Notes under the pieces: generated by a model
Told to the model about the DNA's origin: nothing
Databases searched by the model: none
Seen by the model: the letters and a program-made list of their open reading frames with translations, nothing else
From: Flavobacteriaceae bacterium Ap0902
GTDB lineage: Bacteria > Bacteroidota > Bacteroidia > Flavobacteriales > Weeksellaceae
Direction: 5' to 3'
Assembly (NCBI GenBank): GCA_009835005.1
Contig: WTFG01000004.1
Span: forward strand, 168,575 to 232,574
DNA: 64,000 bases
Position numbers and translations under genes: made by a program
Shown: positions 1 through 8,496 of the stretch, piece by piece
How positions within the stretch are numbered: position 1 is the first letter of the stretch
Layout: each line of letters begins with the position of its first letter

Positions 1-1
1 T

Positions 2-256
2 ATCAAGGTTATGCAAGGTGCTATCAAAGTGATGCATGGCGCACATGCCGTAGAACGCGGAGCAGATGCTTTAGAGAAAATCAATGATTTAGATATATCC
101 AAAGATGCGAAGAAAATTGCTGGCAAAGAAGCAGAGATTTTGGATTGGGATTTCGAGGAAGAAGGTTATTTATTAGAAGTTAAAATAGGTAAGAAAAAGT
201 ATGAAATCGATTTAGAAGAAGCAATTACTACCCAAGAGGTAAAATTGATTAAATAA
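2..256 (+). CDS. Small acidic/basic protein of unknown function, possibly 5'-truncated by window edge
   Basis: The reading frame is open from the first complete codon (position 2) and has in-frame ATGs at 11 and 32, so the true start may lie outside the window. The C-terminal half alternates charged and aliphatic residues (EAEILDWDFEEEGYLLEVKI), which could form a beta-hairpin somewhat like PepSY-type domains, but I do not recognise the family. A good hairpin terminator follows at 282-310, supporting that this is the real 3' end of a transcription unit. Confidence 0.5.
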   Translation: MKVMQGAIKVMHGAHAVERGADALEKINDLDISKDAKKIAGKEAEILDWDFEEEGYLLEVKIGKKKYEIDLEEAITTQEVKLIK

Positions 257-281
257 CAGGTATAATTCTTTAATATTAGTT

Positions 282-310
282 AAAATCCTGCTTTTTAGCG
301 GGATTTTGCT
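282..310 (+). terminator. Rho-independent terminator
   Basis: AAAATCCTGC and GCGGGATTTT arms close a short T-rich loop. The symmetrical A/T ends allow it to serve both the gene ending at 256 and the convergent gene ending at 348. Confidence 0.7.
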
Positions 311-347
311 TTGATTAAACTAAGCAACATGCTGTTGTATAAAGCAT

Positions 348-701
348 TTAATCATCATCCTCTAATTGTAAATCTGGATCTTTATAGACTTTATTTAATT
401 GTTTTTTCAGTTGATAAAATCTTACAAAGCCAATCATTAAAATGATAATACTTACTACAAAACAGATTTCTCCCAAGTAAGGCATACTTTCAAAATCCTT
501 CATTCCGATAAAGGCTAACCCAGCGATGATTAAATACAGGGCAGATCTTACGTAAGTAAGCAATGTCCTCTCATTGGCTAATTTGGTACGTTGTAAAGCC
601 AAATGATCCCGCAGAATGATTTTCTCTTTCACGTCATATTCATCCGTGAATTTCACTAATTTCTTTACTTTCTTTCCTCTTCTTTTTAATTGATTGGTCA
701 T
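348..701 (-). CDS. DUF202 (YidH-like) membrane protein
   Basis: A 117-residue protein with the DUF202 signature LALQRTKLANERTLLTYVRSA (residues about 33-53), followed directly by two hydrophobic helices (about 54-72 and 79-99) and a charged C-terminus. The N-terminus is very basic (QLKRRGKKVKK), consistent with a cytoplasmic side rich in positive charge. The family is widespread, usually 100-120 aa and of unknown function, so only an inner-membrane location can be inferred. It is monocistronic and convergent with the upstream small gene. Confidence 0.85.
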   Translation of the reverse strand: MTNQLKRRGKKVKKLVKFTDEYDVKEKIILRDHLALQRTKLANERTLLTYVRSALYLIIAGLAFIGMKDFESMPYLGEICFVVSIIILMIGFVRFYQLKKQLNKVYKDPDLQLEDDD

Positions 702-879
702 GTTTTATTTTGTATAGCTATTTACTACAATTATGATGCAAAATGTAAAGGTATATAGTTTATCATAATTCTTTTGTAACTAGTATCACGATCCACTATA
801 TTGGATTATAAGTAATGGATAGAAATTGCGCATATCAAATTTCTAGCGTATCTTTCAACTTTTAAAATGAATACAATAT

Positions 880-2571
880 ATGTCAGACGATAAGAAGATT
901 ATATTCTCTATGACGGGTGTCACTAAGACTTTCCCAAGTGCGCAAACGCCTGTGCTTAAAAATATCTATTTAAGTTTTTTCTACGGAGCCAAAATCGGTA
1001 TTTTAGGTCTTAATGGTAGTGGTAAATCTACTTTGTTAAAGATTATTGCAGGTGAAGATAAGAATTACCAAGGGGACGTAAGTTTTCAACCAGGATATAC
1101 CATCGGATATTTGCACCAAGAACCACAACTAGACGAATCTAAAACTGTTTTAGAAGTCGTAAAAGAAGGAGTTCAAGACGTTGTGGATACCCTAGATGAG
1201 TATAATAAAATCAATGAAATGTTTGGTTTAGAAGAAGTCTATTCAGATCCAGATAAGATGGAAAAATTAATGGCCAAACAATCAGAATTACAAGATAAAA
1301 TTGATGCCTCTAACGCTTGGGAATTAGATACCAAATTAGAGATTGCCATGGATGCTTTGCGTACGCCAGAGCCAGATAAACCCATTCGTGTGCTATCAGG
1401 AGGTGAGCGCAGACGTGTAGCGTTGTGTAGATTGCTTTTACAAGAACCAGATATCTTATTATTGGATGAGCCTACCAACCACTTGGATGCAGAAAGTGTA
1501 CATTGGTTAGAGCATCACCTATCTCAATACAAAGGGACGGTGATTGCTGTAACGCACGATAGATATTTCTTGGACAATGTAGCTGGGTGGATTTTAGAAC
1601 TAGATAGAGGAGAAGGCATACCATGGAAAGGGAATTATTCTTCTTGGCTAGAACAAAAATCTAAACGTTTAGCCGTAGAGCAGAAGCAAGCAAGTAAACG
1701 CCAAAAGACCCTAGAAAGAGAGTTAGAATGGGTACGCATGGCACCAAAAGGAAAACAAGCCAAGCAGAAAGCACGTCTTGCCAACTATGATAAACTAGCT
1801 AATCAAGATCAGAAGAAACTAGACGAGAACCTAGAGATTTATATTCCGAATGGTCCACGTTTAGGGAACAATGTGATTGAAGCGAAAGGGGTTGCTAAAG
1901 CCTATGGAGATAAACTTTTATATGAGGATTTAAACTTCAAATTACCCAAAGCAGGAATCGTAGGAATCATCGGGCCGAATGGTGCTGGTAAAACCACGAT
2001 TTTCAAAATGATTATGGGTGAGGAGACACCAGACAAAGGAACTTTTGAGGTGGGAGAAACGGCCAAAATCGCTTATGTAGATCAAGCCCATAGCAATATA
2101 GACCCGAATAAATCTATTTGGCAAAACTTTAGCGAAGGACAAGAACTCATCAATATGGGAGGACGCCAAGTGAATTCCAGAGCGTATTTAAGCCGTTTTA
2201 ACTTTAGTGGGAGTGAGCAAAATAAATTGGTTTCTAAACTTTCTGGTGGAGAACGTAACCGCTTGCACCTAGCAATGACCTTAAAAGAAGAAGGAAACGT
2301 ATTGTTATTGGATGAGCCTACCAATGATTTGGATATCAATACGCTACGTGCCTTAGAAGAAGGTTTAGAAAACTTTGCAGGTTGTGCCGTCGTGATTAGT
2401 CACGATAGATGGTTCTTAGATAGAATTTGTACCCATATTCTCGCTTTCGAAGGAAATAGCCAGGTTTATTACTTCGAGGGAAGTTTCAGTGATTATGAAG
2501 AAAATAAGAAAAAACGATTGGGTCATGATATCATGCCAACCAGAATCAAGTACAAGAAATTGATTAGGTAA
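880..2571 (+). CDS. ettA: Energy-dependent translational throttle protein EttA (ABC-F ATPase)
   Basis: A soluble ABC-F protein of 563 aa with two complete ABC cassettes and no membrane domain. Cassette 1 has Walker A GLNGSGKST at residues 43-51, signature LSGGERRR and Walker B ILLLDEPTNHLD. Cassette 2 has GPNGAGKTT, KLSGGERNR and VLLLDEPTNDLD. Between them lies the P-site tRNA interaction segment EWVRMAPKGKQAKQKARL, and an arm insertion is present in cassette 1, which is the EttA arrangement rather than Uup or an antibiotic-resistance ABC-F. EttA binds the ribosomal E site and gates entry into elongation according to ATP/ADP ratio. The length matches the family (about 555-565 aa). Shadow frames inside the gene were ignored. 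Confidence 0.96.
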   Translation: MSDDKKIIFSMTGVTKTFPSAQTPVLKNIYLSFFYGAKIGILGLNGSGKSTLLKIIAGEDKNYQGDVSFQPGYTIGYLHQEPQLDESKTVLEVVKEGVQDVVDTLDEYNKINEMFGLEEVYSDPDKMEKLMAKQSELQDKIDASNAWELDTKLEIAMDALRTPEPDKPIRVLSGGERRRVALCRLLLQEPDILLLDEPTNHLDAESVHWLEHHLSQYKGTVIAVTHDRYFLDNVAGWILELDRGEGIPWKGNYSSWLEQKSKRLAVEQKQASKRQKTLERELEWVRMAPKGKQAKQKARLANYDKLANQDQKKLDENLEIYIPNGPRLGNNVIEAKGVAKAYGDKLLYEDLNFKLPKAGIVGIIGPNGAGKTTIFKMIMGEETPDKGTFEVGETAKIAYVDQAHSNIDPNKSIWQNFSEGQELINMGGRQVNSRAYLSRFNFSGSEQNKLVSKLSGGERNRLHLAMTLKEEGNVLLLDEPTNDLDINTLRALEEGLENFAGCAVVISHDRWFLDRICTHILAFEGNSQVYYFEGSFSDYEENKKKRLGHDIMPTRIKYKKLIR

Positions 2572-2587
2572 TAGATTATTTATCCTT

Positions 2588-2615
2588 CAAGGGGTTTCAA
2601 CCCCTTGTTTTTTTT
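2588..2615 (+). terminator. Rho-independent terminator after ettA
   Basis: A perfect 7-bp stem CAAGGGG/CCCCTTG with a six-base loop, followed by a run of eight T residues (2608-2615). It lies 17 bases after the ettA stop. Confidence 0.9.
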
Positions 2616-2620
2616 ATTTA

Positions 2621-2642
2621 GTGCAATGGGATGTGCAATGGG
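2621..2642 (+). repeat. Short tandem direct repeat GTGCAATGGG x2
   Basis: GTGCAATGGG occurs at 2621-2630 and again at 2633-2642, separated by AT. The second copy runs into GGTTAAACCA, part of a GGGTTAAAACCC-like motif that recurs at about 9825 and 56820. No function can be assigned. Confidence 0.5.
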
Positions 2643-2746
2643 TTAAACCATGTGGATTTTCTATTATAGGATTACCTCATTATTCACTCCCGATTTATAT
2701 ACTAAACATAAATTCCTAATTTTGTTTTATCACATAAACTCCATAC

Positions 2747-3532
2747 ATGTCCTATCATACACCTCAACAGATTGTAGAGAAGATTAACATCGCTACAGCC
2801 AATCGATTAAAAACCCCTATCAGTAAGACATTCGTTGCAGCGCTATTGGGTGGTGCATATATTGCATTTGGTAGTTTTCTCGCCTTAATTATTGGAGGAA
2901 ACCTACCTGGCATTCAAGCAGAAAACATTGGTTTACAAAAATTAATTTTTGGTAGTGTTTTCCCTCTAGGCTTAATGTTAGTAGCCATTGCAGGCGCAGA
3001 ATTATTCACAGGCAACACCGCCTATTTTGCCCCATCCGTCCTATCAGGAAAAATCAGTCCACTTACACCCTTCAAAAATGGAAGCATCGTATATATCGGC
3101 AACTTTATCGGCGCCATTATCGTATCATGGCTATTCGCCTATTATACAGGCATGCTCAAAGACTCTTATGCCATGCAAAACGCAATAGCCATAGGAGAAT
3201 ACAAAGTTTCTAAACCATTTTTAATCACCTTGGTCAAAGGCATAGTATGCAACTGGATGGTTGCCCTTGCCATGTGGATGGCCTATGCAGCCAAAGACAT
3301 AAGCGGTAAAATCATAGGAATATGGTTTCCAATCATGGCATTTGTCGCCATGGGGTTTGAACACTGTGTAGCCAACATGTTTTTTATACCCACCGCCATA
3401 TTCTATGGAGCAGACGTTACATGGTATCAATTCTTTATTCATAATTTACTACCCGTAACCATAGGAAATATAATCGGTGGAGGTCTGTTGGTTGGTACCG
3501 CCTATTGGTATTTATATGAAAAGAAAGATTAA
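2747..3532 (+). CDS. Formate/nitrite transporter (FNT) family channel
   Basis: A 261-aa polytopic membrane protein of the FNT family (FocA/NirC relatives), pentameric channels for small monovalent anions such as formate or nitrite. About six hydrophobic segments are visible. Family landmarks include FVAALLGGAYIAFGS near residues 29-43, AGAELFTGN about residues 82-90 (the conserved ELFTGN pore helix break), GNFIGA about 116-121 and GFEHCVANMF about 203-212 (the second half-helix region with the conserved central His). Substrate cannot be told from the sequence alone; no formate lyase or nitrite reductase gene is nearby. Confidence 0.92.
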   Translation: MSYHTPQQIVEKINIATANRLKTPISKTFVAALLGGAYIAFGSFLALIIGGNLPGIQAENIGLQKLIFGSVFPLGLMLVAIAGAELFTGNTAYFAPSVLSGKISPLTPFKNGSIVYIGNFIGAIIVSWLFAYYTGMLKDSYAMQNAIAIGEYKVSKPFLITLVKGIVCNWMVALAMWMAYAAKDISGKIIGIWFPIMAFVAMGFEHCVANMFFIPTAIFYGADVTWYQFFIHNLLPVTIGNIIGGGLLVGTAYWYLYEKKD

Positions 3533-3583
3533 TCAACCATTAGATATAAACACCATTGTTATCCATTTAATTCAATTATAATT

Positions 3584-3666
3584 TGGGCGTGCCCCTACGG
3601 GTCGGGCTATCCGCTGTATCTTTTTTGTGAAAAACAAAAAAGGATGCCGCTTCTATCCCTCACGCA
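3584..3666 (+). repeat. Flavobacterial dispersed intergenic repeat
   Basis: This block is strikingly richer in G+C than its surroundings and contains GGGCGTGCCC, CGGGCTATCCGCTGTATC, an internal A/T hairpin (ATCTTTTTTGT / ACAAAAAAGGAT) and CCGCTTCTATCCCTCACGC. From memory, the same text pattern (cgggctatccg ... ctatccctcacgc) recurs in many flavobacterial genomes as an intergenic repeat of unknown role. It occurs once in this window. Confidence 0.6.
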
Positions 3667-3758
3667 AAACATTTATCTATAATCAAGAGTATTGATCTAC
3701 CATATAATAAATTACTAATATAAAATAAAGTATATTCGTTAAATTTTAAATATGTAAA

Positions 3759-3856
3759 GATTAGGATTAGTAGCATTTTTGGCTATTCTAGGAAATGAGC
3801 GTGATGACGATATTAATAATGATAGCATTGCCGAATTGCTAAAATTTATATCTTGA
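3759..3856 (+). pseudogene. Short coding remnant, unknown
   Basis: Between a stop and a TGA the frame reads LGLVAFLAILGNERDDDINND and then SIAELLKFIS, with no start codon in frame (an ATG immediately followed by TAA lies just upstream). It looks like the tail of a decayed small protein; it could also be chance. Low certainty. Confidence 0.25.
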
Positions 3857-3890
3857 AGAAATAATATATTAGACTATATTACAGATAAAG

Positions 3891-3922
3891 AATCCCTTGC
3901 TTTCAAACCATGGGATTTTTTT
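3891..3922 (+). terminator. Terminator-like hairpin
   Basis: AATCCC/GGGATT arms (with a second inner TG/CA pairing) are followed by seven T residues. It presumably ends whatever transcription crosses the remnant upstream. Confidence 0.55.
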
Positions 3923-4017
3923 ATTTAGCAAGAGCATCTATGCTTATTGTTTATTTTTTTAATAATAATTCTGATTTTAAATTGTAATATCATTAAATTA
4001 GAAGTTTAATTGATTCT

Positions 4018-7000
4018 ATGTTTCAACAAACTGTCGTTCAGAAATATTTAAAGATGCTAGATGCCGAGAAAGTGGCAGAGGCTTGGGCACAATATCAAGC
4101 ACATTTCTTGAATCCTGCTATTCAAGAGAATATTCGCAATAGCAAAGAAGAGCAATACCAAGGTGAATTCTTGATCGATCTATTTGTAAAAGTTTTAGGC
4201 TATACCAAAAATCCAACGCCAGGGTTTAATCTCACGACAGAACTTAAAAACGTACAAGATAGTAAGAAGGCAGATGGCGCTATCCTGATAGATGATGTGG
4301 TGAAGGCCGTGATAGAGTTGAAGGGAACCAAGACCACAGATTTAACCAAAGTACAACAACAGGCTTTTAATTACAAAACCAGTCATCCTGGCTGTGATGT
4401 GGTAATTATCTCTAATTTTGAGAAACTTCGCCTCTTTATCCGAAATCAAACAGAATATCAGGAGTTTAATCTTTTTACGCTCAATAAGGTCCAATTTGAC
4501 TTGCTTTATTTATTGCTAGCGCATGAATATTTTGCTAAAAATTTACTGATTAAAATTAAAGATGAAAGTTTAAGCGAAGAGGAAGAAATTACCAAGAAAC
4601 TTTATAAAGATTACTCTGCTTTTAAAAGAGAATTATTCCATGATTTAACCCAGCGTAACCCCGATTATGATGCGCTTACGCTTTTTAAAAGTTCACAAAA
4701 GTTATTAGATAGATTCTTGTTTTTATTCTTTGCAGAGGATAGAGGTTTATTGCCACCCAATGCCGTAAGAGAAATTTTATTACAATGGCAAAAACTGCAA
4801 GAACTTGATGCGTATGATACGCTTATCAATCGTTTTCGTAAATATTTTGGATATCTGAATACAGGTTTTAAAGGGAAAAAGTATGATATCTTCGCCTACA
4901 ATGGTGGTTTATTTGCCCCCGATGAAATCTTGGATGCGGTAGAGATTTCAGATGATATTTTATACCAATACACCCAAAAACTCGCAGATTACGATTATCA
5001 AAGTGAAGTTGATGTGAACATTTTAGGGCATATTTTTGAAAATTCCCTGAATGAAATTGATGAAATTAAGGCTGAACTTGCTGGTGAAACCATAGATAAA
5101 TCTAAAACCAAACGCAAGAAGGATGGGGTTTTCTATACGCCAAAATACATTACCCAATATATTGTAGAAAACACGGTAGGTAAATTATGTGAGGAGCAAA
5201 AGGCTAAACTCAATATCAAGGATGAGGATTATGATCCTGGTGCTAATTATCAGAAGAAAACCCGAGCGAAATTAGAGGATCAATTAGTGGCGTATTATGA
5301 TTGGCTCACGCAACTCACTATATGTGATCCCGCCTGTGGCTCTGGGGCTTTCCTGAACCAAGCGCTGGATTTTCTGATCAAGGAGCATGATTATTTGACG
5401 CAATTACGCCAAAATCTATATGCCAAGGATGGGCAGATTGCAATGGCTTTTCCGTTTAGTGAAAATGATATTTTAGAAAACAACCTCTATGGCGTAGACA
5501 TTAATGAGGAATCTGTAGAGATTGCTAAACTCTCTTTATGGCTACGTACGGCCAAACCCAATAGAAAACTCAATAGCCTCAACCAAAACATAAAAGTTGG
5601 TAATTCCTTAATAGATGATCCTGAAGTAGCGGGCGAGAAAGCCTTTGTTTGGGAAAAGGAATTTGCTCATGTATTTGAGAAAGGAGGCTTTGATGTGGTG
5701 ATTGGGAATCCGCCTTATGTTACAAACAAATTGGGAAAAAAGACAGTTTCAATAAGTAAGGAAACTACGGATTATTACGAAAAAAAGTTTGAAAAACTAG
5801 TAGAATATAAGGGTAATCTTTTCTCTCTTTTTATTGGTAAGACACATGTTTTGCTTAAAAAGAATGGTAAGTTTTCGTTTATTATACCAAATTCTATTTT
5901 GTTCAATTCAACATTTAAGAATATTAGAAATTTTATCCGAGAAGAATTTTTTATTGAAGAATTTATTAATTTAAATTATGAACCATTTCAGGATGCAAAT
6001 ACAGGTGGCTGTCTAATCTTTACACTTCAAAAAAATAAAGAAAATAACCACCAAACAAGAGTTATTGAAGTTGAATCACCAAAAGATTTTGACGAAAAAT
6101 TAATTGTTCCTAGAATAATAAATTATTATAATAATATTAAAGTCACGCAAGGTAAATTCTTGACAAATGTTGACAGTGTTTCAATAGTGAAAAAATGCTA
6201 TGAAAAGGCAGTTCCTTTGGGTGAAATTGTTAAATTTTATCAAGGAATTATAACTGGAAATAATAAGAAATATCTTGCTAATGAAAAAATAGATGAGCGT
6301 TATAAAAAGATTATTCGGGGAGCAGATGTATTAAAGTATGGATATAAATATAATGAGAATTATGTTTTATTTGATAAAGAATTATTGTGGAGTAATACAA
6401 ATGAGGAAATTTTTGAAACAAAACCTAAACTTATTAATAGACAAACAAGTAGTAACTTAATCGTTGCTTACGATGAAAGTCAAATTTATACATTAGATTC
6501 AACACACTGTCAAGTTCTTATAAATGAGGACTATGATTTAAAAACTCTATTATGTATTGAAAATTCTAAACTTTTAAATTTTATATACAATTTTTTAGTT
6601 GATGAGGGTGGTAGAGTTTTCGCGCAGGTAAAAACAGTCAATTTAAAAAAACTACCTATAAATTTCCCCAGTGATGATATTCAGTATAAATTTATATCTA
6701 AAGCAAATGAGAGAATATTAATCACAAATGATTTGATTGAAGTCACCGATAAATTTATCCGAACCCTAGAACGAAGATTTGAGATCGATAAATTGAGCAA
6801 AAAATTAGAGTCGTGGCATGATTTATCCTTCGCAGAATTTGTAAAAGAATTAAAGAAGAAAAAAGTAAAACTTAGCCTCGCAGAAGAAGCCGAATGGGAA
6901 GATTACTTTACCGTAGAAAAAGCCAAAGCAGAAACCCTAAAATCCCAAATCACCAAAACCGACCACGAAATCGACCAAATGGTTTATGACCTCTATGGCT

Positions 7001-7038
7001 TGACAGAGGAGGAGGTTGCGATTGTGGAAAATTCTTAA
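4018..7038 (+). CDS. Type IIG restriction-modification enzyme (Eco57I-like, fused nuclease-methyltransferase)
   Basis: A single 1006-aa polypeptide combining DNA cleavage, N6-adenine methylation and target recognition. The N-terminal nuclease has a PD-(D/E)XK-type core: D86 in KKADGAIL and E100-L-K102 in AVIELKG. The methyltransferase has SAM-binding motif I DPACGSGAF at about 437-445 and catalytic motif IV NPPY at 564-567, the gamma-class N6-adenine pattern. The segment after about residue 590 up to 910 is the TaqI-like specificity region, and base composition becomes more AT-rich there, as expected for a recombining recognition domain. The last 41 residues are repeated in diverged form at 8493-8609. 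No separate methyltransferase or specificity gene is present, so one protein makes the system. Confidence 0.9.
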   Translation: MFQQTVVQKYLKMLDAEKVAEAWAQYQAHFLNPAIQENIRNSKEEQYQGEFLIDLFVKVLGYTKNPTPGFNLTTELKNVQDSKKADGAILIDDVVKAVIELKGTKTTDLTKVQQQAFNYKTSHPGCDVVIISNFEKLRLFIRNQTEYQEFNLFTLNKVQFDLLYLLLAHEYFAKNLLIKIKDESLSEEEEITKKLYKDYSAFKRELFHDLTQRNPDYDALTLFKSSQKLLDRFLFLFFAEDRGLLPPNAVREILLQWQKLQELDAYDTLINRFRKYFGYLNTGFKGKKYDIFAYNGGLFAPDEILDAVEISDDILYQYTQKLADYDYQSEVDVNILGHIFENSLNEIDEIKAELAGETIDKSKTKRKKDGVFYTPKYITQYIVENTVGKLCEEQKAKLNIKDEDYDPGANYQKKTRAKLEDQLVAYYDWLTQLTICDPACGSGAFLNQALDFLIKEHDYLTQLRQNLYAKDGQIAMAFPFSENDILENNLYGVDINEESVEIAKLSLWLRTAKPNRKLNSLNQNIKVGNSLIDDPEVAGEKAFVWEKEFAHVFEKGGFDVVIGNPPYVTNKLGKKTVSISKETTDYYEKKFEKLVEYKGNLFSLFIGKTHVLLKKNGKFSFIIPNSILFNSTFKNIRNFIREEFFIEEFINLNYEPFQDANTGGCLIFTLQKNKENNHQTRVIEVESPKDFDEKLIVPRIINYYNNIKVTQGKFLTNVDSVSIVKKCYEKAVPLGEIVKFYQGIITGNNKKYLANEKIDERYKKIIRGADVLKYGYKYNENYVLFDKELLWSNTNEEIFETKPKLINRQTSSNLIVAYDESQIYTLDSTHCQVLINEDYDLKTLLCIENSKLLNFIYNFLVDEGGRVFAQVKTVNLKKLPINFPSDDIQYKFISKANERILITNDLIEVTDKFIRTLERRFEIDKLSKKLESWHDLSFAEFVKELKKKKVKLSLAEEAEWEDYFTVEKAKAETLKSQITKTDHEIDQMVYDLYGLTEEEVAIVENS
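6913..7038 (+). repeat. Direct repeat copy 1: 3' end of the type IIG R-M gene
   Basis: This 126-bp stretch encodes the R-M C-terminus from VEKAKAETLK to EEEVAIVENS and stop. A diverged 117-bp copy sits at 8493-8609. The two bracket the TAC operon (7084-8496). Confidence 0.85.
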
Positions 7039-7076
7039 ATAAGGTATAATTGAAGGTAATAATAAACCTATAGGTT
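7022..7076 (+). promoter_or_regulatory. Predicted promoter and operator of the TAC operon
   Basis: TTG at 7022-7024 and TATAATTG at 7045-7052 are separated by 20 bases, close to the Bacteroidota TTG-N19-TAnnTTTG promoter. The -33 box lies inside the last codons of the R-M gene. Downstream is the perfect 12-bp palindrome AACCTATAGGTT (7065-7076), eight bases before the toxin ATG, with extra AAGGTA half-sites near 7041 and 7054. This is a plausible autoregulatory site for the XRE antitoxin. Prediction only. Confidence 0.4.
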
Positions 7077-7083
7077 GATTTAT

Positions 7084-7623
7084 ATGAAAATTGTAAGTAT
7101 ATTTGCTCCATATTTGTATGCTATACAGTATGATAATGCAGAAGAAGATGTTTATACTTCTTTACTAAATGACTGGAACGATGTGGAATTTCGAAAGGAA
7201 TTTTATGAGGAGCATTTAATTTACATTCAGGATAATCCGTACATAAGGGCAAGAAACATACAAGAATTTAGTAATAAAATTGAAAGGTATGCTACTGATT
7301 TTGATGAAAGTTTAGAGATTGCGAGTGAGACTAATTCATTGAATGAAATATTTGAAGTTTTAAGCGTAAATGAAAATTTTTATGAATTACATTCTAAACG
7401 AAAGGCTAAAAATAGTTTTCTTAGAATCTATTGTATCAAAGTAGAAAGTGCATATATCATTACAGGTGGTGCTATTAAATTAACACAAAAGATGCAAGGG
7501 CATTCATTGACTAATGAGCAGTTAAAGAAATTAGAGGAAGTAAAAGAATTTTTGAAAAATAAGCAGATTACAGATGAGGATTCTTTCTACGCATATTTAC
7601 TAGAACAAGAAGATTATGACTAA
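7084..7623 (+). CDS. Probable HigB/Gp49-like toxin of a toxin-antitoxin-chaperone operon
   Basis: The ATG at 7084 is preferred to the TTG at 7075, giving 179 aa. The C-terminal half, FLRIYCIKVESAYIITGGAIK followed by LTQKMQ and a KLEEVKEFL helix, has the pattern of Gp49/HigB-type toxins, which are ribosome-dependent mRNA interferases of the RelE fold: a core strand 'RIYyi', an 'iitGGaiKlTqKm' turn, then a final helix. The N-terminal about 90 residues are an acidic extension that I cannot place. The gene overlaps the downstream XRE gene by 8 bases, the usual toxin-before-antitoxin order of HigBA. Function is inferred from pattern and context; catalytic residues cannot be fixed by eye. Confidence 0.65.
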   Translation: MKIVSIFAPYLYAIQYDNAEEDVYTSLLNDWNDVEFRKEFYEEHLIYIQDNPYIRARNIQEFSNKIERYATDFDESLEIASETNSLNEIFEVLSVNENFYELHSKRKAKNSFLRIYCIKVESAYIITGGAIKLTQKMQGHSLTNEQLKKLEEVKEFLKNKQITDEDSFYAYLLEQEDYD

Positions 7624-8056
7624 TAAAGAAAAATTTCTTAAACGTATTGCTGGACAGGAGTCTAAAGCGTTACAACAAGCAAAGTGGAGAAATGCAAACC
7701 GTGAATGGTTAAAAGAGTCTCATAAACTTGCTTTAAAAATATTGATGGCATTAGATGAAAAGAATATGAATCAGAAGGATTTAGCCGAAGCCACGGGTAA
7801 ATCTCCGCAATACATCAATAAGTTACTTAAAGGAAATGAGAAATTTGGGTTTGAAATTCTAGTCAAAATTCAAAATACTTTGAATATTGGATTGTTATCA
7901 ACTTTTGAACCTACAGCAAGAATTAAAGAATTTGTGGTTGAAGAAAAACTTAAAATGCAACGTTTTCACGCCTCTACAGATTATACGGACTGCAAAGTCA
8001 TTCGGCTAAAAAATAATTACATAAAAACAGAAACTGATACTTACTTAGAGGCATGA
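7616..8056 (+). CDS. XRE-family antitoxin (HigA-like) with C-terminal extension
   Basis: A 146-aa protein with a helix-turn-helix at about residues 41-95: LALKILMALDEKNMNQKDLAE followed by ATGKSPQYINKLLKGNEKFGFE. About 35 residues follow the HTH (FEPTARIKEFVVEEKLKMQR and a tail ending DTYLEA). In TAC systems such a tail carries the chaperone-addiction segment that makes the antitoxin depend on a SecB-like partner; here that role is inferred. The gene overlaps the toxin upstream by 8 bases and the SecB-like gene downstream by 4 (ATGA), so the three genes are translationally coupled. Confidence 0.75.
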   Translation: MTNKEKFLKRIAGQESKALQQAKWRNANREWLKESHKLALKILMALDEKNMNQKDLAEATGKSPQYINKLLKGNEKFGFEILVKIQNTLNIGLLSTFEPTARIKEFVVEEKLKMQRFHASTDYTDCKVIRLKNNYIKTETDTYLEA

Positions 8057-8496
8057 CAAAAGAAGAAAGCATTGGATTTGAATTAGTTGGTATCTCTACA
8101 GAAGAATTTGCTATATTGGCAGAAAGCACAGCGGTAGATGATGCTTATGAACTAAAAACAGGAATTTCATTTAAAATAGATGATCGCAAACATCAAATTG
8201 GATGTTTTGTGAGTTTTATGATAGAAAAAGATTTAGAAAAACTTTTAAAACTTAAAGTTGGCTGTCATTTTATTATAAAATTAGAAAATTGGAATTCATT
8301 TATTAATGATAATGATATGATTATTCCAAAAGGATTCGCATCGCATCTTGCTATGTTGACTGTTGGTACCGCAAGAGGTGTTTATCATTCAAAAACAGAG
8401 CATACTGCATTCAATAATTTTGTAATCCCTACTATTAATGTATCAAAATTCTTTGATTCCGATCTAATATTGAACCTTAAGGATGAAGAGGAGTAG
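8053..8496 (+). CDS. SecB-like chaperone of a toxin-antitoxin-chaperone (TAC) system
   Basis: The 147-aa product has the layout of the SecB fold: alternating beta strands (FELVGISTEEFAIL, TGISFKI, QIGCFVSFMIEKD, VGCHFIIKLENW), then MIIPKGFASHLAMLTVGTARG and a loop ending FVIPTINVSKFF. This corresponds well to the SecB stretch FPYARECITSMVSRG...LAPVNFDALF. Together with the upstream toxin and XRE genes it suggests a TAC module like HigB1-HigA1-Rv1957 of Mycobacterium tuberculosis, in which the chaperone protects the antitoxin. The TAG stop (8494-8496) lies within the first codons of the second R-M tail copy, so the native C-terminus may have been trimmed at a recombination junction. Confirmation would need a profile search. 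Confidence 0.65.
   Translation: MTKEESIGFELVGISTEEFAILAESTAVDDAYELKTGISFKIDDRKHQIGCFVSFMIEKDLEKLLKLKVGCHFIIKLENWNSFINDNDMIIPKGFASHLAMLTVGTARGVYHSKTEHTAFNNFVIPTINVSKFFDSDLILNLKDEEE

Larger units (their letters stand above)
3533..4017. other. Intergenic stretch with dispersed repeat, gene remnant and terminator-like hairpin
   Basis: There is no complete gene in these 485 bases. They hold a GC-richer dispersed repeat (3584-3666), a short coding remnant (about 3759-3856) and a hairpin followed by T residues (3891-3922). This is the left border of the restriction/TAC accessory zone. Confidence 0.6.
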
